Source: Cryptomeria japonica
Taxonomy: Eukaryota > Streptophyta > Pinopsida > Cupressales > Cupressaceae
Reading direction: 5' to 3'
NCBI RefSeq assembly: GCF_030272615.1
Contig: NC_081413.1
Coordinates: forward strand, 722,265,649 to 722,329,648
DNA: 64,000 nucleotides
Shown here piece by piece: positions 36,651 through 47,774 of this stretch. The notes under the pieces are model-generated. The model did not search any database. It had not been told where the DNA came from and saw nothing but the letters and a program-made list of their open reading frames with translations. Within the stretch, counting starts at the first letter, position 1; each line of letters starts with the position of its first letter. The position numbers were made by a program, and so were the translations under genes.

Positions 36651-37940
36651 TCTCAAGTAACTGCGGGGTAATACCTAGTTATCTATTTCTTAGCCTAAGA
36701 TGATTGCTGGGATTAGAGATATTTGATCTTTAAATATGGGGGGAAATCTTGGAAAAATGGTTAGCAGTTTTTTATTCTAACAAATCTTAATAGGTTCTTC
36801 TCATGGAGGGATCTGAATATTGTATTGTGCATTCATGGCTTTATGTGCTTTGTTCTCCTTTCAACAATGAAGAGTCTATAGTGTTCTTTACTAATCATTT
36901 CTAGAATTATTAATTCTTGTCCTTGATATATTTAGCTTATGTAATTCTTGTCATAATTACATTAATTATTGTTTTTAAATCATGAAATTTACTATTTTAG
37001 AAGTTTGTGTTTGTGTTTATCTCATCTCTTGTTGCATCACCTTAGTCTTAGATAGTTGCTTTAGTTGGTATTTAAGTGTGAATTTGAGGATCAACAATTT
37101 TTGGCATGCCTAGTGGGACACAAATTTACTTCTTGAATTGAGACCTAATTACATGAACCAAGGGCCTATTACAAGTTCATACTCAACTAATAATCCAAAC
37201 CTTAATTATTATCGCCATTGGTGACTATTACTTAATAAAGAGTAACTGGGTCCAATGAAACACAATTGCACATGGTTTTATTTGTGTGTGTGTTAAAAGG
37301 GAATTATAGATGATACACAACACATCAAATCAAAAGAAATTATATATCATATATTGGTGGTAGTTACTATTCAAATTTATTTTAAATAATAGCAACAATA
37401 TTAATATTCATCCCATCACTTTGGTTAACAATGTAATGAATATTTTGGATGTAAGACAACTAATCTAATTAATGGTATATTTAGTGGAATCTTTCAAACT
37501 TTTATCCCAAATTATATGTTTTTTTACTTTTAAGTTTTTTTTAAAAATATATAGACTTTCTTATTTGAATAAAGCACAAAAGAGTAGATACAAATAAAAT
37601 AACAAATGACAAGAAACAAGACTACAAACAAACAATCATTGAAGAGTAAATATTTTTTTTTACAAATTATGAAGGAAAACAACTCCCTTTAATGTCGTAC
37701 ATGAATGACAATAAATATTGGTAATTGATAAATATTTTAAAATAAAAAATAAGTATATTTAGTTTGACAATCAATAGATACATAACAAAATACATAATTT
37801 TAAAGTTGGTTTCATTGATCTAAGCAAATTATATTAGTTGATTTCGAAAATGCTCAATAATACAATTAGAATTTACTAATGTTCATCTTAGATTGTCCCT
37901 TTCTAAAGATCAAAACACATCTCCCAGCATATGGCAGAAA
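36651..37940. other. spacer; possible remnant LTR end and primer site near 37100
   Basis: No gene seen. At 37090-37125 gatcaaca followed by atttttggcatgcctagtgg looks like an LTR 3' end plus a TGGCA... primer binding site on the plus strand, possibly the edge of another, otherwise unrecognisable gypsy element. The rest is AT-rich. Confidence 0.3.
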
Positions 37941-39489
37941 CTATGCACAACACGACCTTATTTTTAAATCTCTCATCAAATTAAACTCTAGACAATATTC
38001 AAATTTAATTATTATTATCTTATAACTTGTTATAAAAAAATTGAACCTATTTAAATAATTTTTTGATAAAAGAACACTTAGATTCTTAATTAAGAAATAT
38101 CCTAAATATATCCATGATATTAAAAAATTAAAACCTATATTTTGTAAATAATAAATAGAAATTTTAACTAATTTCAATTGAAAAAAAACTATTAATTACT
38201 ATCATAATTTAAAAAAATAATTCACTACAATAACATTAAGATTTAATTAATTTTTACAACTTTCAAACATTAATTTTACACCAACATTTCTAAGCATATT
38301 TTACTGGGATTAAAAAATCTAACTCAACCAATCTATATCTTTTACTCTTTTAACTCCATGATATAATTCCTCTTCAAAATAATGTATAAATTGGCCTCCC
38401 AAATGATTAGATTTTGAAATGTTACTGTAGAGGTAAAAAAAACTTTCATGCTCAGCATATAAGTAAAAAAACTTTCAAGGTCAACATATAAGTAATTAAG
38501 TAACCATCATTTAAGATTATCAAAAGATAAGTTTGAGAAAAGATTTCATTTTGGTGACACAAGTAGTGACACTTGAAAGGTAGTTATTTTGAATTCAAAG
38601 ATTGTTCAGGAGCTTTAAGAATGGCTTTGATAAGATTTTGTTTTTATTAAAATTGGCTTTACTCTATTAGCAAACATATAAGGGAAAAAAACTTTTGTAT
38701 GTGTAGTATAGAGGATGTACTTTTGATTGTGATTATTAATTAATTAAAAATTAGAATATAATGATTTTTTATTTTTAATTAATTAATAAACATGATCAAA
38801 GATATATTTTGTATGTTGGATAGACATTTGTGTGTATTTCTTGTATTCCTCTGTTCAAGTGACTTCTTATAATTATCTAACCATCAAATCATATTCTAGT
38901 CTTTTTGTAGATGTGAGATTCACTTCAGAATGCTAAAGCTCAAGCATATAAGAAAATAGAAATCATGAAACAATCTAAATTTCAATGATTTTAGAACCCT
39001 GGTTGTATTCTCCATTACTTTAGGTTTGTGAAATTCATATAGATATGATAGGATAATCTTACACTAAGAAGTTGGCCCAAACTTTCCACCCTTATCTTAA
39101 ATCAATTTGGAACAAGTTATCTCTATCTTTAATCTATTAACATATCATCAAAGCTATTTTGTTCTAAAAATTTATCAAATGTAAGATGTTGGAAATTAGA
39201 TTCTTATTTGTTTCAAGTAAACAAGAACTTCTAATCCATTTCTCAAAAGGGATTCCATCCATTAAAATTCAAGCTCCCATCCCTTTCACATTCTAGTAAT
39301 TACAATATTTTTCACTTAAAGATGGGTAAAAATTTATTCAAAACAAGAGAAGTGCATAGCAAGAAGGGCCAACCGCCTAGTAGATAAAAGAGCACTATAC
39401 AACCCTGCATGTATCCACTAATTGATCTAACATGTGAGACAATTCTAAAGATAACTACCCCTATCCACAATAGTCCAAGTGTCCAACCT

Positions 39490-39610
39490 TGTAGTCATTC
39501 AGAAGCTCATTTGGCCAGACAATCTGCTACTCCATTCCACTCCATTTAGACAATCTGCTACTCCATTCCACTCCCTAGAAATGTGAATAAAAGCAATGGA
39601 TTCCAAAGAC
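39490..39610 (-). pseudogene. scrap of L1 RNase H C-terminus, minus strand
   Basis: Minus-strand reading resembles the plant L1 RNase H tail (EWNGVADCL...). A 31-bp piece, acaatctgctactccattcc and onward, is tandemly duplicated at about 39519-39585. The similar antisense tail in the LINE remnant lies at 17190-17300. Confidence 0.5.
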
Positions 39611-40427
39611 CCAAAATTAATGTAACTTTGCATTCAAGTTTGAACTCGTTCATCATTCCAAAAAAAATTATGAAACATTTTAAAGGTTTTATTGGTATAA
39701 CACCGAAACTCCATACCATTGTTTGGGCATGATGAATATCATATAAAATCTTAGGTTAAAGAGGTTAATCAATCAATGATCGAGTCTCTATAGTTTTTTT
39801 GATAGAAACAAAATTTACAGTCAAAATTTGTAAATGTTTAAAGTAGTACCTTCTTAAAGTATAATAGATAGTCAATGGTTCCTTGATTTATTGGTGAATT
39901 TGAATGGTTCTAAATGAGCGCACCAAAGATCAAGTCTGTTTGAGTGCAAGGTCCCGACATCATATGGGATGAGTTTAGGATCATGCTCCTGGTGAATTAG
40001 GCAGAATGGGTACTCCTTAGTCCTTGGCTCGCAGTCAAAGAGGTTTTAGCCTAAAGACTTGTGCTCCTATACTGAATTGGTAAAAGTTCTTTATGAATAA
40101 TATAAATTTTTCCATATGTACGTATGTTTATAACTTTGTAATCCTAACTCTAAAGTCATCAAGAAAATGGGCAGACAAAAATGTTCATGCTCTAAAACCT
40201 TTATTCTTAAGAATTAAAACATAGTTATATAAAAAAAATCACCAAACATTAGATCTTAGCCATCGTAATGAAATAACTACCAAGAAAATGTTTGCAATCC
40301 CATCTCCATCATTTACAAATTAAATTATAGTTACAGAATAATTATATACACAACATTCTCATAACTTATTTTTATTAGGTGTTCATGGGACAATGTGATG
40401 CTTAACTCATAGTATTCTTGTTTATAT

Positions 40428-40610
40428 TATCATCAAGGTTTATATTCATGGGCTTAAAATCTCCACTAGACAAATTGCTTCATGGGTTGATTGCTTGGCC
40501 AAATGGGCTTTTGATCATGGGCAAGGTTGGAATATTGTGGACAAGGAGGCAATTATCTCCGGATATGTCTCATTTGTTGGACCACTTATTGGATACTGAC
40601 AAAGGTGTAA
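40428..40610 (+). pseudogene. scrap of L1 RNase H C-terminus, plus strand
   Basis: Plus-strand reading gives VDCLAKWAFDHGQGWNIV, the typical C-terminal tail after RNase H in plant L1 ORF2. No further LINE sequence adjoins it. Confidence 0.55.
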
Positions 40611-40882
40611 TTCTTTCTTTGTTGGGCGTGTGGCCCTCCCTTTTGTAACTCTTTCTTTGTTCTAATAATTTTTTACTCCTCTTTTAGTGGATGGATTTGA
40701 ACAAGTAATGTTGATGCAATGCATTAATGCCAAAGTGTCATTCATGCAAGAAGAGGAGGTCCTCCTATTGTAACCTCAATGGCCCATAACTTAAAAAATG
40801 TTTGAATCAACGCCAAAAAATGATTTTATCTTAATGATAATCTTAAATAATGGTCAAAGAGACTGGATTTCCTAAATAGCGA

Positions 40883-41027
40883 TTCTTATTTTTTGTTTCT
40901 GGATTTAATCATGTAGGATTTTTTGCATCAATATTTTGGATGGCACTCCATAATCCATCATAAGATGAGAGAATTGTACAATAAAAATCTTACACAATCG
41001 AATTCAGAAACATCAAATAATGATTAA
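40883..41027. mobile_element. foldback MITE-like element, 3' of the PADRE gene
   Basis: The left part (ttattttttgtttctggatt...ttttttgcatcaat) is the imperfect reverse complement of the right part (aaaaatcttacacaatcgaa...aaataatgattaag). It is the same family as 42812-42965. It ends about 75 bp from the PADRE stop codon, so it may be transcribed in that gene's 3' UTR. Confidence 0.65.
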
Positions 41028-41100
41028 GTTTTTCAAAATCTATACATTATTCCACCAATTTCTTATAACTTATTTTACATATTAGAGAAAAGATCCTTTG

Positions 41101-41682
41101 TCATACCCTGACCCTTTCAGCTTCTATAATGGTTTCTAATCTTGGCTTCCAAGACCTGCAACTGCTTAATTTAATATATTTTCCCAAACCCATCTGCAAT
41201 TCAGAGAGATCTTCCATATTCAACTTTGGCACCTCGGCAGTCTTCAGATCTTGATGGAATTCTCCACCCAAATGACCATTGTCTTGCAGGTACATTCCTT
41301 CTCCATTAACAAGTGGTCTTACACCCGCAAGCCCTAGAAGAGTCTTCACACCATTCTTTGAGCTTTTCTTCATGGCAGAGGTAGCCCTGAATGCAATGGA
41401 GGCCATTAATGAGCCAGAAAGCACACTCTGCAATTTGGACATTGGGAGAACCAAATACAGATGCCCAACTTCTAAATCATCATCTGCTGACAGAGGATTT
41501 ATTCGCCGGCCAACCTCCAGAGAATCTGAGTGACACACAAAATGCTGAGGATTTTCCAGCATGATCTCTGCAACCTTCATCTCTGTGTGAAATTCCTGCA
41601 GACCACCATTAAAAAACAGAACTTTAACAGTGTTATATGGCATAACGGAAGAATATGAAGCACAAGATAGATAACTCCCCAT
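41101..41682 (-). CDS. PADRE (DUF4228) domain protein, intact, intronless
   Basis: A 193-residue protein and the only intact host gene seen. I start it at the ATG at 41680-41682; the frame extends 12 bases further only with a TTG. The N-terminus MGSYLSC gives Gly2 for N-myristoylation and Cys7 for possible palmitoylation, so membrane anchoring is likely. The PADRE core follows (residues about 15-90): VKVLFFNGGLQEF, VAEIMLENPQHFVCHSDSL, INPLSADDDLEVGHLYLVLP. The C-terminal half is Lys/Ser-rich and probably disordered, as is usual in the family. Members respond to pathogens, abiotic stress and cadmium; the biochemical role is not known. Length is normal for the family. Confidence 0.9.
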   Translation of the reverse strand: MGSYLSCASYSSVMPYNTVKVLFFNGGLQEFHTEMKVAEIMLENPQHFVCHSDSLEVGRRINPLSADDDLEVGHLYLVLPMSKLQSVLSGSLMASIAFRATSAMKKSSKNGVKTLLGLAGVRPLVNGEGMYLQDNGHLGGEFHQDLKTAEVPKLNMEDLSELQMGLGKYIKLSSCRSWKPRLETIIEAERVRV

Positions 41683-42010
41683 TTGCTTATGCAATGCATT
41701 AAGTTTTCCTCTTGTGCAGAGAATTCTTATAATGGCTTATTAGAGCACAGAAGTTTTGAAGTGGGCTCCACACGGAATTCGACAATTAAATTTGACCACG
41801 TTTTGTGTAATGCCAGAATGTCAGAGGCTGGCAGTGACAAATCTGCTGAACATTCGTGACCTTAGAAAAGCAAGTAATTAAACTATTCTTTAGCTTTAAA
41901 ATATGTATTTCTCATGTTCATTAGTGGAGTCGGTGACAGTAATTATCACAGTTGATTGTTGACATTTTATTTGATTCTTCTATATGTGAAGATAATGTAG
42001 ACTTGGTTTT
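41683..42010 (-). promoter_or_regulatory. 5' flank of the PADRE gene with ABRE/W-box overlap
   Basis: At 41792-41801 the plus strand reads ttgaccacgt; on the gene strand this is acgtggtcaa, in which an ABRE-type core (ACGTGG) overlaps a W-box (GGTCAA, complement of TTGACC), about 110 bp upstream of the start codon. The distal part (41810-42000) is repeated at 53035-53240 without the gene. Confidence 0.5.
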
Positions 42011-43300
42011 ATTAAAGTTGGATTTTCATTATTTTGTTAGTTGGTGTAGGTAGACGACTTCATAGTGGAAGATTGGGGTTTATTCTAAGGTGATAACATT
42101 TCATTCAGCTATTTGTTGTAGTTCATATTCTCATTAACATATAAAAGTTTTTATCTTTTCATTAAAATCTTAAATTATTTATAAAATAAAGTATATTCAA
42201 TTTGATTAAAAGATCAATCGAATCAATTTGATTCTTATAACTCTAAAAGATAATTCCTCTACAAAATAATTTATGATTTAGTCTTTCAAATGATTAGATT
42301 TTGAAATGTGGTCGTAGAGAAAAAACTTTCGGACTTAAGACATAAATCAATCATCTCTTAAGATTATCAAAAGATAAATTTGAAAAAAGATTTCACTTTG
42401 GTGACACAAGTTGCACTTGAAAGGCAGCTATTCCTATTTCAATGATTGTTCCTAGCTACAAGAATGGTTTTATAAGATTTTGTTTTTACTAAAATTGGCT
42501 CAGACATATAAATGAGAGAGAAGTGTATTCCTCTGTTGGAGTGGCTTCTCATAGTTATCTACCATAAAATCATATTAGTCTTTTTGTAGATGTGAAATTC
42601 ATTGTAGAATTCTAAAGCTTGGGCATATAAGAGAATATAAACCAAGAAATAATCCAAGTATCAATGAATTTTAGAACCCTAGCCGTTTCTTCCATCACTT
42701 GAGATAGTATATTCCTATACTATGATGGAAGTTGGTCCATCTTAAATCAATTTTGGAACATGTTGTTTCTATCTTTCATTTATTAAAATATCATCAAATT
42801 TACTGAATAAGTTAGTATTTTTTGTTTATGAATTCAATTGTGTAAGATTTTTTGTATCAACGTTTCAAATCACATTCGGTGATCTTGATGATGGATCACA
42901 AAGTGTGATCCAAAACGCTGATGCAAAAAATCTTATACAATTGAATCCAGAAACAAAAATACTAATCATAATAGATTGTGAAAATCTAGTTTCTATGAGA
43001 TTGTCTCTAACTTCAATATCCATTAAAATATCATAAAAACTATATCTTCCAAAAGTTTATCAAATATATAGATGGTTTGAAACATATCCTTATCCAATTT
43101 AAATAAACCATAACTTCTAATCCATTTTTGAAAAGGGATTACATCTATTAAAATTCAATCTCCCATCCCTTTTAGTCTTCCACTAATTACAATTAATGTG
43201 ACATTGCATTCAAGTTTGAACTTTTTCCATCATTCCAAACTAACTTTTGATGAAATATATTAATAGTTTTATTGGTATATACCAATAAAATTTCAGGCCA
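42011..43300. repeat. tandem host segment, copy 2 (left part)
   Basis: Resembles 38290-39300 and 61120-62200: caaatgattagattttgaaat, gatttcactttggtgacac and caatgaattttagaaccct blocks in the same order. It is interrupted at 43300 by LINE-1 and continues at 52545. Confidence 0.75.
42812..42965. mobile_element. foldback MITE-like element, 154 bp
   Basis: Almost the whole length is an inverted repeat. The left arm ttagtattttttgtttatga...ttttttgtatcaacgttt pairs with the right arm aaaacgctgatgcaaaaaat...aaacaaaaatactaa; the centre is near 42888. It would fold into a hairpin of about 70 bp. No coding capacity. Confidence 0.8.
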
Positions 43301-43350
43301 ATCTTTCGAGCGAGTTTTCGATGAGCGAGATTTGGAGACTTGTGCTTGCC

Positions 43351-45298
43351 ATGCAGCCGAGTATGCGCTAAGGAGATGAGGCGGTGGCAGATCTGCTTCC
43401 CCCCAAAGATCCTTTTGGCACACAAGTTGGTCATGTTCCACAATGGGTCTTCCAAGGTGGAAAATGGGTCAATGCTCTGGTTTCATCTGCTCGCCCAAGT
43501 GGGGGCAAAATACCCGATTTTCCTACTTCTGTGTATTTCAAAGGGTTTTTTCGACGGAATGGGAATCAGGGCCGTAATTTGAGGAATGAGGGTAATTGGC
43601 AAAAGGGCAATCAAAATCAAAATGCTAGGGCTTCTGGTAATAAGGCTTGGCTTGTCCTAGCGAGTGATTCTTCTAAATCACAACCAATATCAAAGGGCTC
43701 GGAAGGTCAATTGTCGAATGTTGATTTGCCCTCATAGCCTGTTTCGCTCTCGATTCCTTTAATTGATGCCTCAGATGTTATCTTGGGGAAAAAGGCTCAT
43801 GATCTTTGGGCTTTGGCAGTCATTATCTAGGTGTGGGGTGACTCTATTCCTTTGTCAAAGCTCCATTATAAAATTCATGCGCACTGGTATGGCACTTTGT
43901 ACTCCATGTTCTCTTTGCAAGTTCATTTATTATTGTTTTTGATTTTGCGTCTGCTAGGGATAAGGCATTGAGTGTTCCACTTTTCTGGCTTGGAAAGAAT
44001 TTGTTTTTTGTAGAAAGTTGGAAGCCCTTTCTAGCAACCTCTAGGGTTGGCCCAAAATAGGTTCCTATCTGGTTTAAACTTCCTTTGTTGCCATCGGAAT
44101 TTGTTGAATTTGATATTTTAACAAAGATTGGGGATTCTTTTGGCAAATTTCTGTCGTCTCATTCAGTGCTTGAGGATGGGGTGGTGGTTGTTAAAATTTG
44201 TGTTTTAATTTCACCAAAGGTCTCTCTATTGAAGTTTTGTAACATTCGGTCTCCTTTTGGTCTTTGGCGTCAAAATATTATCAAAGATTCTGGGAATTTT
44301 GGTTGTTCTTCAGTGACTATGGATTCTCCTTTGTTTTTTCATATGAAAACCATTCAATTTGGTTCGGGGGGCATTGAATCCTCTTTTGATGGGAATGTGG
44401 AATTGTTCGTTTGGAATAAGGATCATTTAGATGTCTCTGCTGCTAATCCATCTTCCCCTTTGAAAAAAACCTTCACTCCTAGGGTTTCAATAGAGGTACC
44501 TCACTGCTCTGTTCCTTCCCCGAAGATTGGTTTTACGAATGTCTCTCCTTTGAATAATTCTAATGGTGCTTTAAACAAGGGAATGTCTTCTTTGCATCCG
44601 TTGATTTGGGAAATGTCTTAGGGTCTGAGACATAAATCCTTGTGGTTTTGAAGAATTCTGAACATCCTGTGGATATTGATATTGTTCCAGATGAGCAGCT
44701 TATTGCTTAGGTGCAACATATTATTAATACTAATAAGGTTTCTCTTAACTCCGCTTTAGCTAATAAAGTAATTTCTTCAATTTCGGTTGATTTGGGTAGC
44801 CTGGAGAATGACTTGGCTGCTTTTCCCACTACTAACTGTTTTGACTTACTCAATACGGATAAGGCTTTGGTATCGTCAGTTCTTGGGCCATCTTTGGCTC
44901 CCATTCTTCCAGATAGGGAAGAGGTTAGGATGCCATCAGTTCTTGAGGTAAGTTCCATTGAAAATAGGCCACCCGTGGATACTTCTTTGGGTATTAATAG
45001 GCTTCCTTTTGTTCAAACCCCTCTTTCCCCTACTTCACCTTTGTCAACTCTAGGGAAAAGAGGCCGTAAACCCAAATATGCTATGACTAAACTAGAAATT
45101 GATGCGGGAATTCAAACAACTCATCTTTCTTCTTTGGAGACTTTCAGAAAGAAAAGAACAGAAAAACCCTTAAGTCCGCCAGTCACAAGAGCCTTGGCTT
45201 CTAAGCGAAGTCTTCATAAGAATTTTTCGGCAAGTAAGGTTTCTCCAGTTTCTTTGGAAGTTTCGAGGGGAGCAGATGCTTCCCCTCAAGACCAATGA
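43351..45298 (+). pseudogene. LINE-1 ORF1 (DUF4283-type RNA-binding protein), broken
   Basis: Start ATG 43351 (MQPSMR, then a stop at 43369). The N-terminal GDEAVADLLPPKDPFG and VPQWVFQGGKWV align with LINE-2. The middle is a DUF4283-type domain (FWLGKNLFFVESWKPF, LPSEFVEFDIL.KIGDSFGKFL). The C-terminal part (TLGKRGRKPK, SPPVTRALASKRSLHK) is basic. Stops or shifts at about 43736, 43828, 43925, 44058, 44619 and 44708 make it a pseudogene. ORF1 proteins of plant L1 bind element RNA in the RNP. No zinc knuckle is seen. Confidence 0.8.
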
Positions 45299-46258
45299 GG
45301 ATTATATCCTGGAATGTTAGGGGCTTAAATGCCCCTAACAAACGTCGCTTGATTAAGTCACAAATGGACTTAATGAAGTGTGATGTGGTAATGGTACAAG
45401 AAACTAAGTTAAATTTATCTTCTGCTGATAGGTTATTCTCTTCTTGGAAAGTATGGAATTTTTGTGCATCTCCTTCTCCGAGTGCTTCAGGCGATCTTGC
45501 GATCTTTTGGAAAGATTCTAGTGTACATTTTTCATTAATTGCTTCCTCATCCAATTGGATGCTTGATCTGGTCAAGAGTAGGATATCTAATTTAAAATTC
45601 TGGCTTTTTAATGTTTATGGACCATTTGGGGTTTTAGAAAAAAGAAACCTTTGGGAATTTTGGTTTCCCTTGTTGCTCCGCTGCGTAATATTTTTTTGGT
45701 TTTTTTTTTGGGGGGGGTGGTTTAATGCAATTGCTAGTTTGGATGAAAAGGCTAGGCGAATCATCCCTAACAAACATTTTATGCCAGACTTTTGCCACTT
45801 TATTCATTCTTTAAATTTGGTCGATTGTAAACCTCTTAATGGGCCATTTACATGGACCAACATGCGGAGAGACTTTTGCCAAATCTCTGAAAGGATGGAT
45901 CACTTTTTGGTTTTGGAAAATTGGTTCAATTCGGGTCAGGATTTTATTTCCTCAATTCTCCCCTTTACTGGCTCTGATCATTTCCCTATTCTGTTTACTA
46001 TTTTTGAGGATAGGGCACCTAGGAAGTTATCTTTTAAGTTTGAGCCAATGTGGTTTCAGGATCAATATTTTTTACCTTCATTAAAGAAATGGTGGTGCTC
46101 GACCCCATTTTTTCCTGGGTCTCGGATGTTTTAGCTTGTTAAGAAACTGGGCTTCGTAAAGCATAGGATTAGTGATTGGACTGCGATGCATTTTGAGAAC
46201 ACTTTTGGAGAAAAGGCCAGGATTCAGGAAGAAATTGAATAGCTTAACAAGAGCATTA
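45295..46258 (+). pseudogene. LINE-1 ORF2, endonuclease part
   Basis: ATG at 45295 overlaps the ORF1 stop (ATGA, 45295-45298). Apurinic-endonuclease-like domain: ISWNVRGLN, VMVQETKL with the catalytic Glu, LFNVYGPFG and TGSDHFPI with the catalytic Asp-His. A run of T and G at 45690-45722 replaces the segment that in LINE-2 reads EGDFNAI, so a conserved Asp-Phe-Asn is lost. Stop at 46132. ORF2 continues after the solo LTR at 47775. Confidence 0.88.
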
Positions 46259-47769
46259 TGTTGGCATTATAACAGACAATAAGAGATTGTTGGCATTTCA
46301 ATTAGGATATTGAGAAGGTTGTTGATAATTATGGATATAACTGATTAAGGATGTTTACTATCTTCACAATATTATTTTGTCATTGATGTCAAGAAATTGA
46401 TTTTCTGATTTAGTAGGATGTTGCCATATCTTAAGAAGTATGTTTTGAAGAGAATTAAGATGTCGGTAAAAGACACAGAAGAATGTGATGAATAAGGGGA
46501 GGAATAAGTTATTCAATGGGCAACTATTACCGAGTTAGACAATGATGAGATCATGTTGTTTAGATTGTTTTGATATCCTACATATGCTATTGTTTGTAAG
46601 GTTAATACTATACTATGTTACCGAGCAAGGAACCTAGTTGGTAAACCCTAAGGTTATCGCTATCGGTTAATGAAGGTGGAATGTCTATCGAGTGAAGTTT
46701 AGTATTTACCGAGTTGCAACCGAGTAATAATAGAATGCATTGGATGTATACATGCATTATTTAATGAAGGAAGCTGATGAGCTAGATATGATTAAATGAT
46801 TGATACAACGTGTATGAAGTTTGTTAAGGATCTATGGCAATGGAAGATCGGTAGGAAGATCTATAGCTCAGATTAAAGCGCAATACCCTAGCACAAGTTC
46901 CAAGAAATATATGCAAGTTCCAAGGCGAGGTAAAACGTTTTCTGATCGAAGGATACATTGAACCTGGTCAAGTTTGAAGATCTGATGGCTATGATTGATC
47001 ATGGGAAATGTGATGAAAGAGATTAAGCGGTTAGCAAATTGTTTATAAGTAAGGAACTATTGATAAACAATGTTTGCGGGCAAGTGTAAGCACGGGGATG
47101 CTACATAGTGATTACCAAGCACAGAAGCTTGAAGACCTGTTTGAATAACAGAGTAAGGAGCCCAACAAAGGGACAAGAAAGTCCTATGACTAGATTGTAT
47201 TGAGCAAATAAGAATTTGCTTTAGCATTTTAGATGCAAAGTTGCAGACATACTCATTACTGTTATTTATTTGTAAGTGACAGAAAATCTCTTAACCGAGT
47301 AGACTTAACAGTCTTATTTGTAAATCCTCTAGCAAGGTGACATTCTAATTCAGTGTTTGAAACCCTTTAACAAGGTCACCTCTAACAAGGTGAAGATCCT
47401 AACAGATTTGAGGGAAATCCCTTAACCGGGTCACATCTAGCAATGTGTTTGTAATCTTTAATAGGATTTGCTTTTAACCGAGCATACTCTAGAAGAGTAT
47501 ATTTCTTAGTGGGTCAGAAATCCCATAGTGGTTTTTCCCTATTTTGGTTTCCACATTAAATTTGGTGTTATGAGTGTTGTTATGATTATGTGTTCTTAAG
47601 TTTGCATGTTTTACAGTTTTGGTTACATATATTTGTTAAAGCTACCGAGGTTGAATCTATTGAATATATTGAAGATTAAGTTCGTATGATTCACCCCCCC
47701 CCCCCCCCCCCCCCCCTCTCATCCTGTTAGCTTGGCATCTGTACTAATCAATTAATATCAGAACTATCA
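46259..47769 (+). mobile_element. solo LTR of the copia family, inside LINE-1 ORF2
   Basis: 1511 bp, TG...CA, flanked by the perfect 5-bp duplication catta (46254-46258, 47770-47774). It is the same LTR as 7480-8995 and 13706-15203 but begins with the extra 29 bp (TGTTGGCATTATAAC...agagat) missing from the left LTR of the full element. It contains a 23-base C tract (47694-47716). It arose by recombination between the two LTRs of a full insertion. Confidence 0.95.
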
Positions 47770-47774
47770 CATTA

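Larger units (their letters stand above)
37941..42010. repeat. tandem host segment, copy 1 (contains the PADRE gene)
   Basis: Order: tcttataacttgttataaaaaaattg block (38010), gacacaagtagtgacacttg block (38560), AT-rich inverted repeat (38740-38800), caatgattttagaaccct block (38980), LINE RNase H scraps (39490-39610, 40430-40610), gagtgcaagg block (39940), foldback element (40883-41027), PADRE gene, and its 5' flank to about 42000. The same blocks recur in order in copies 2 and 3. Confidence 0.75.

Noticed and set aside
37941..38177. 78-codon minus-strand frame
   Set aside because: AT-rich, Ile/Leu/Asn/Tyr-biased, overlaps a segment that is repeated at 53390-53547 with the frame broken.
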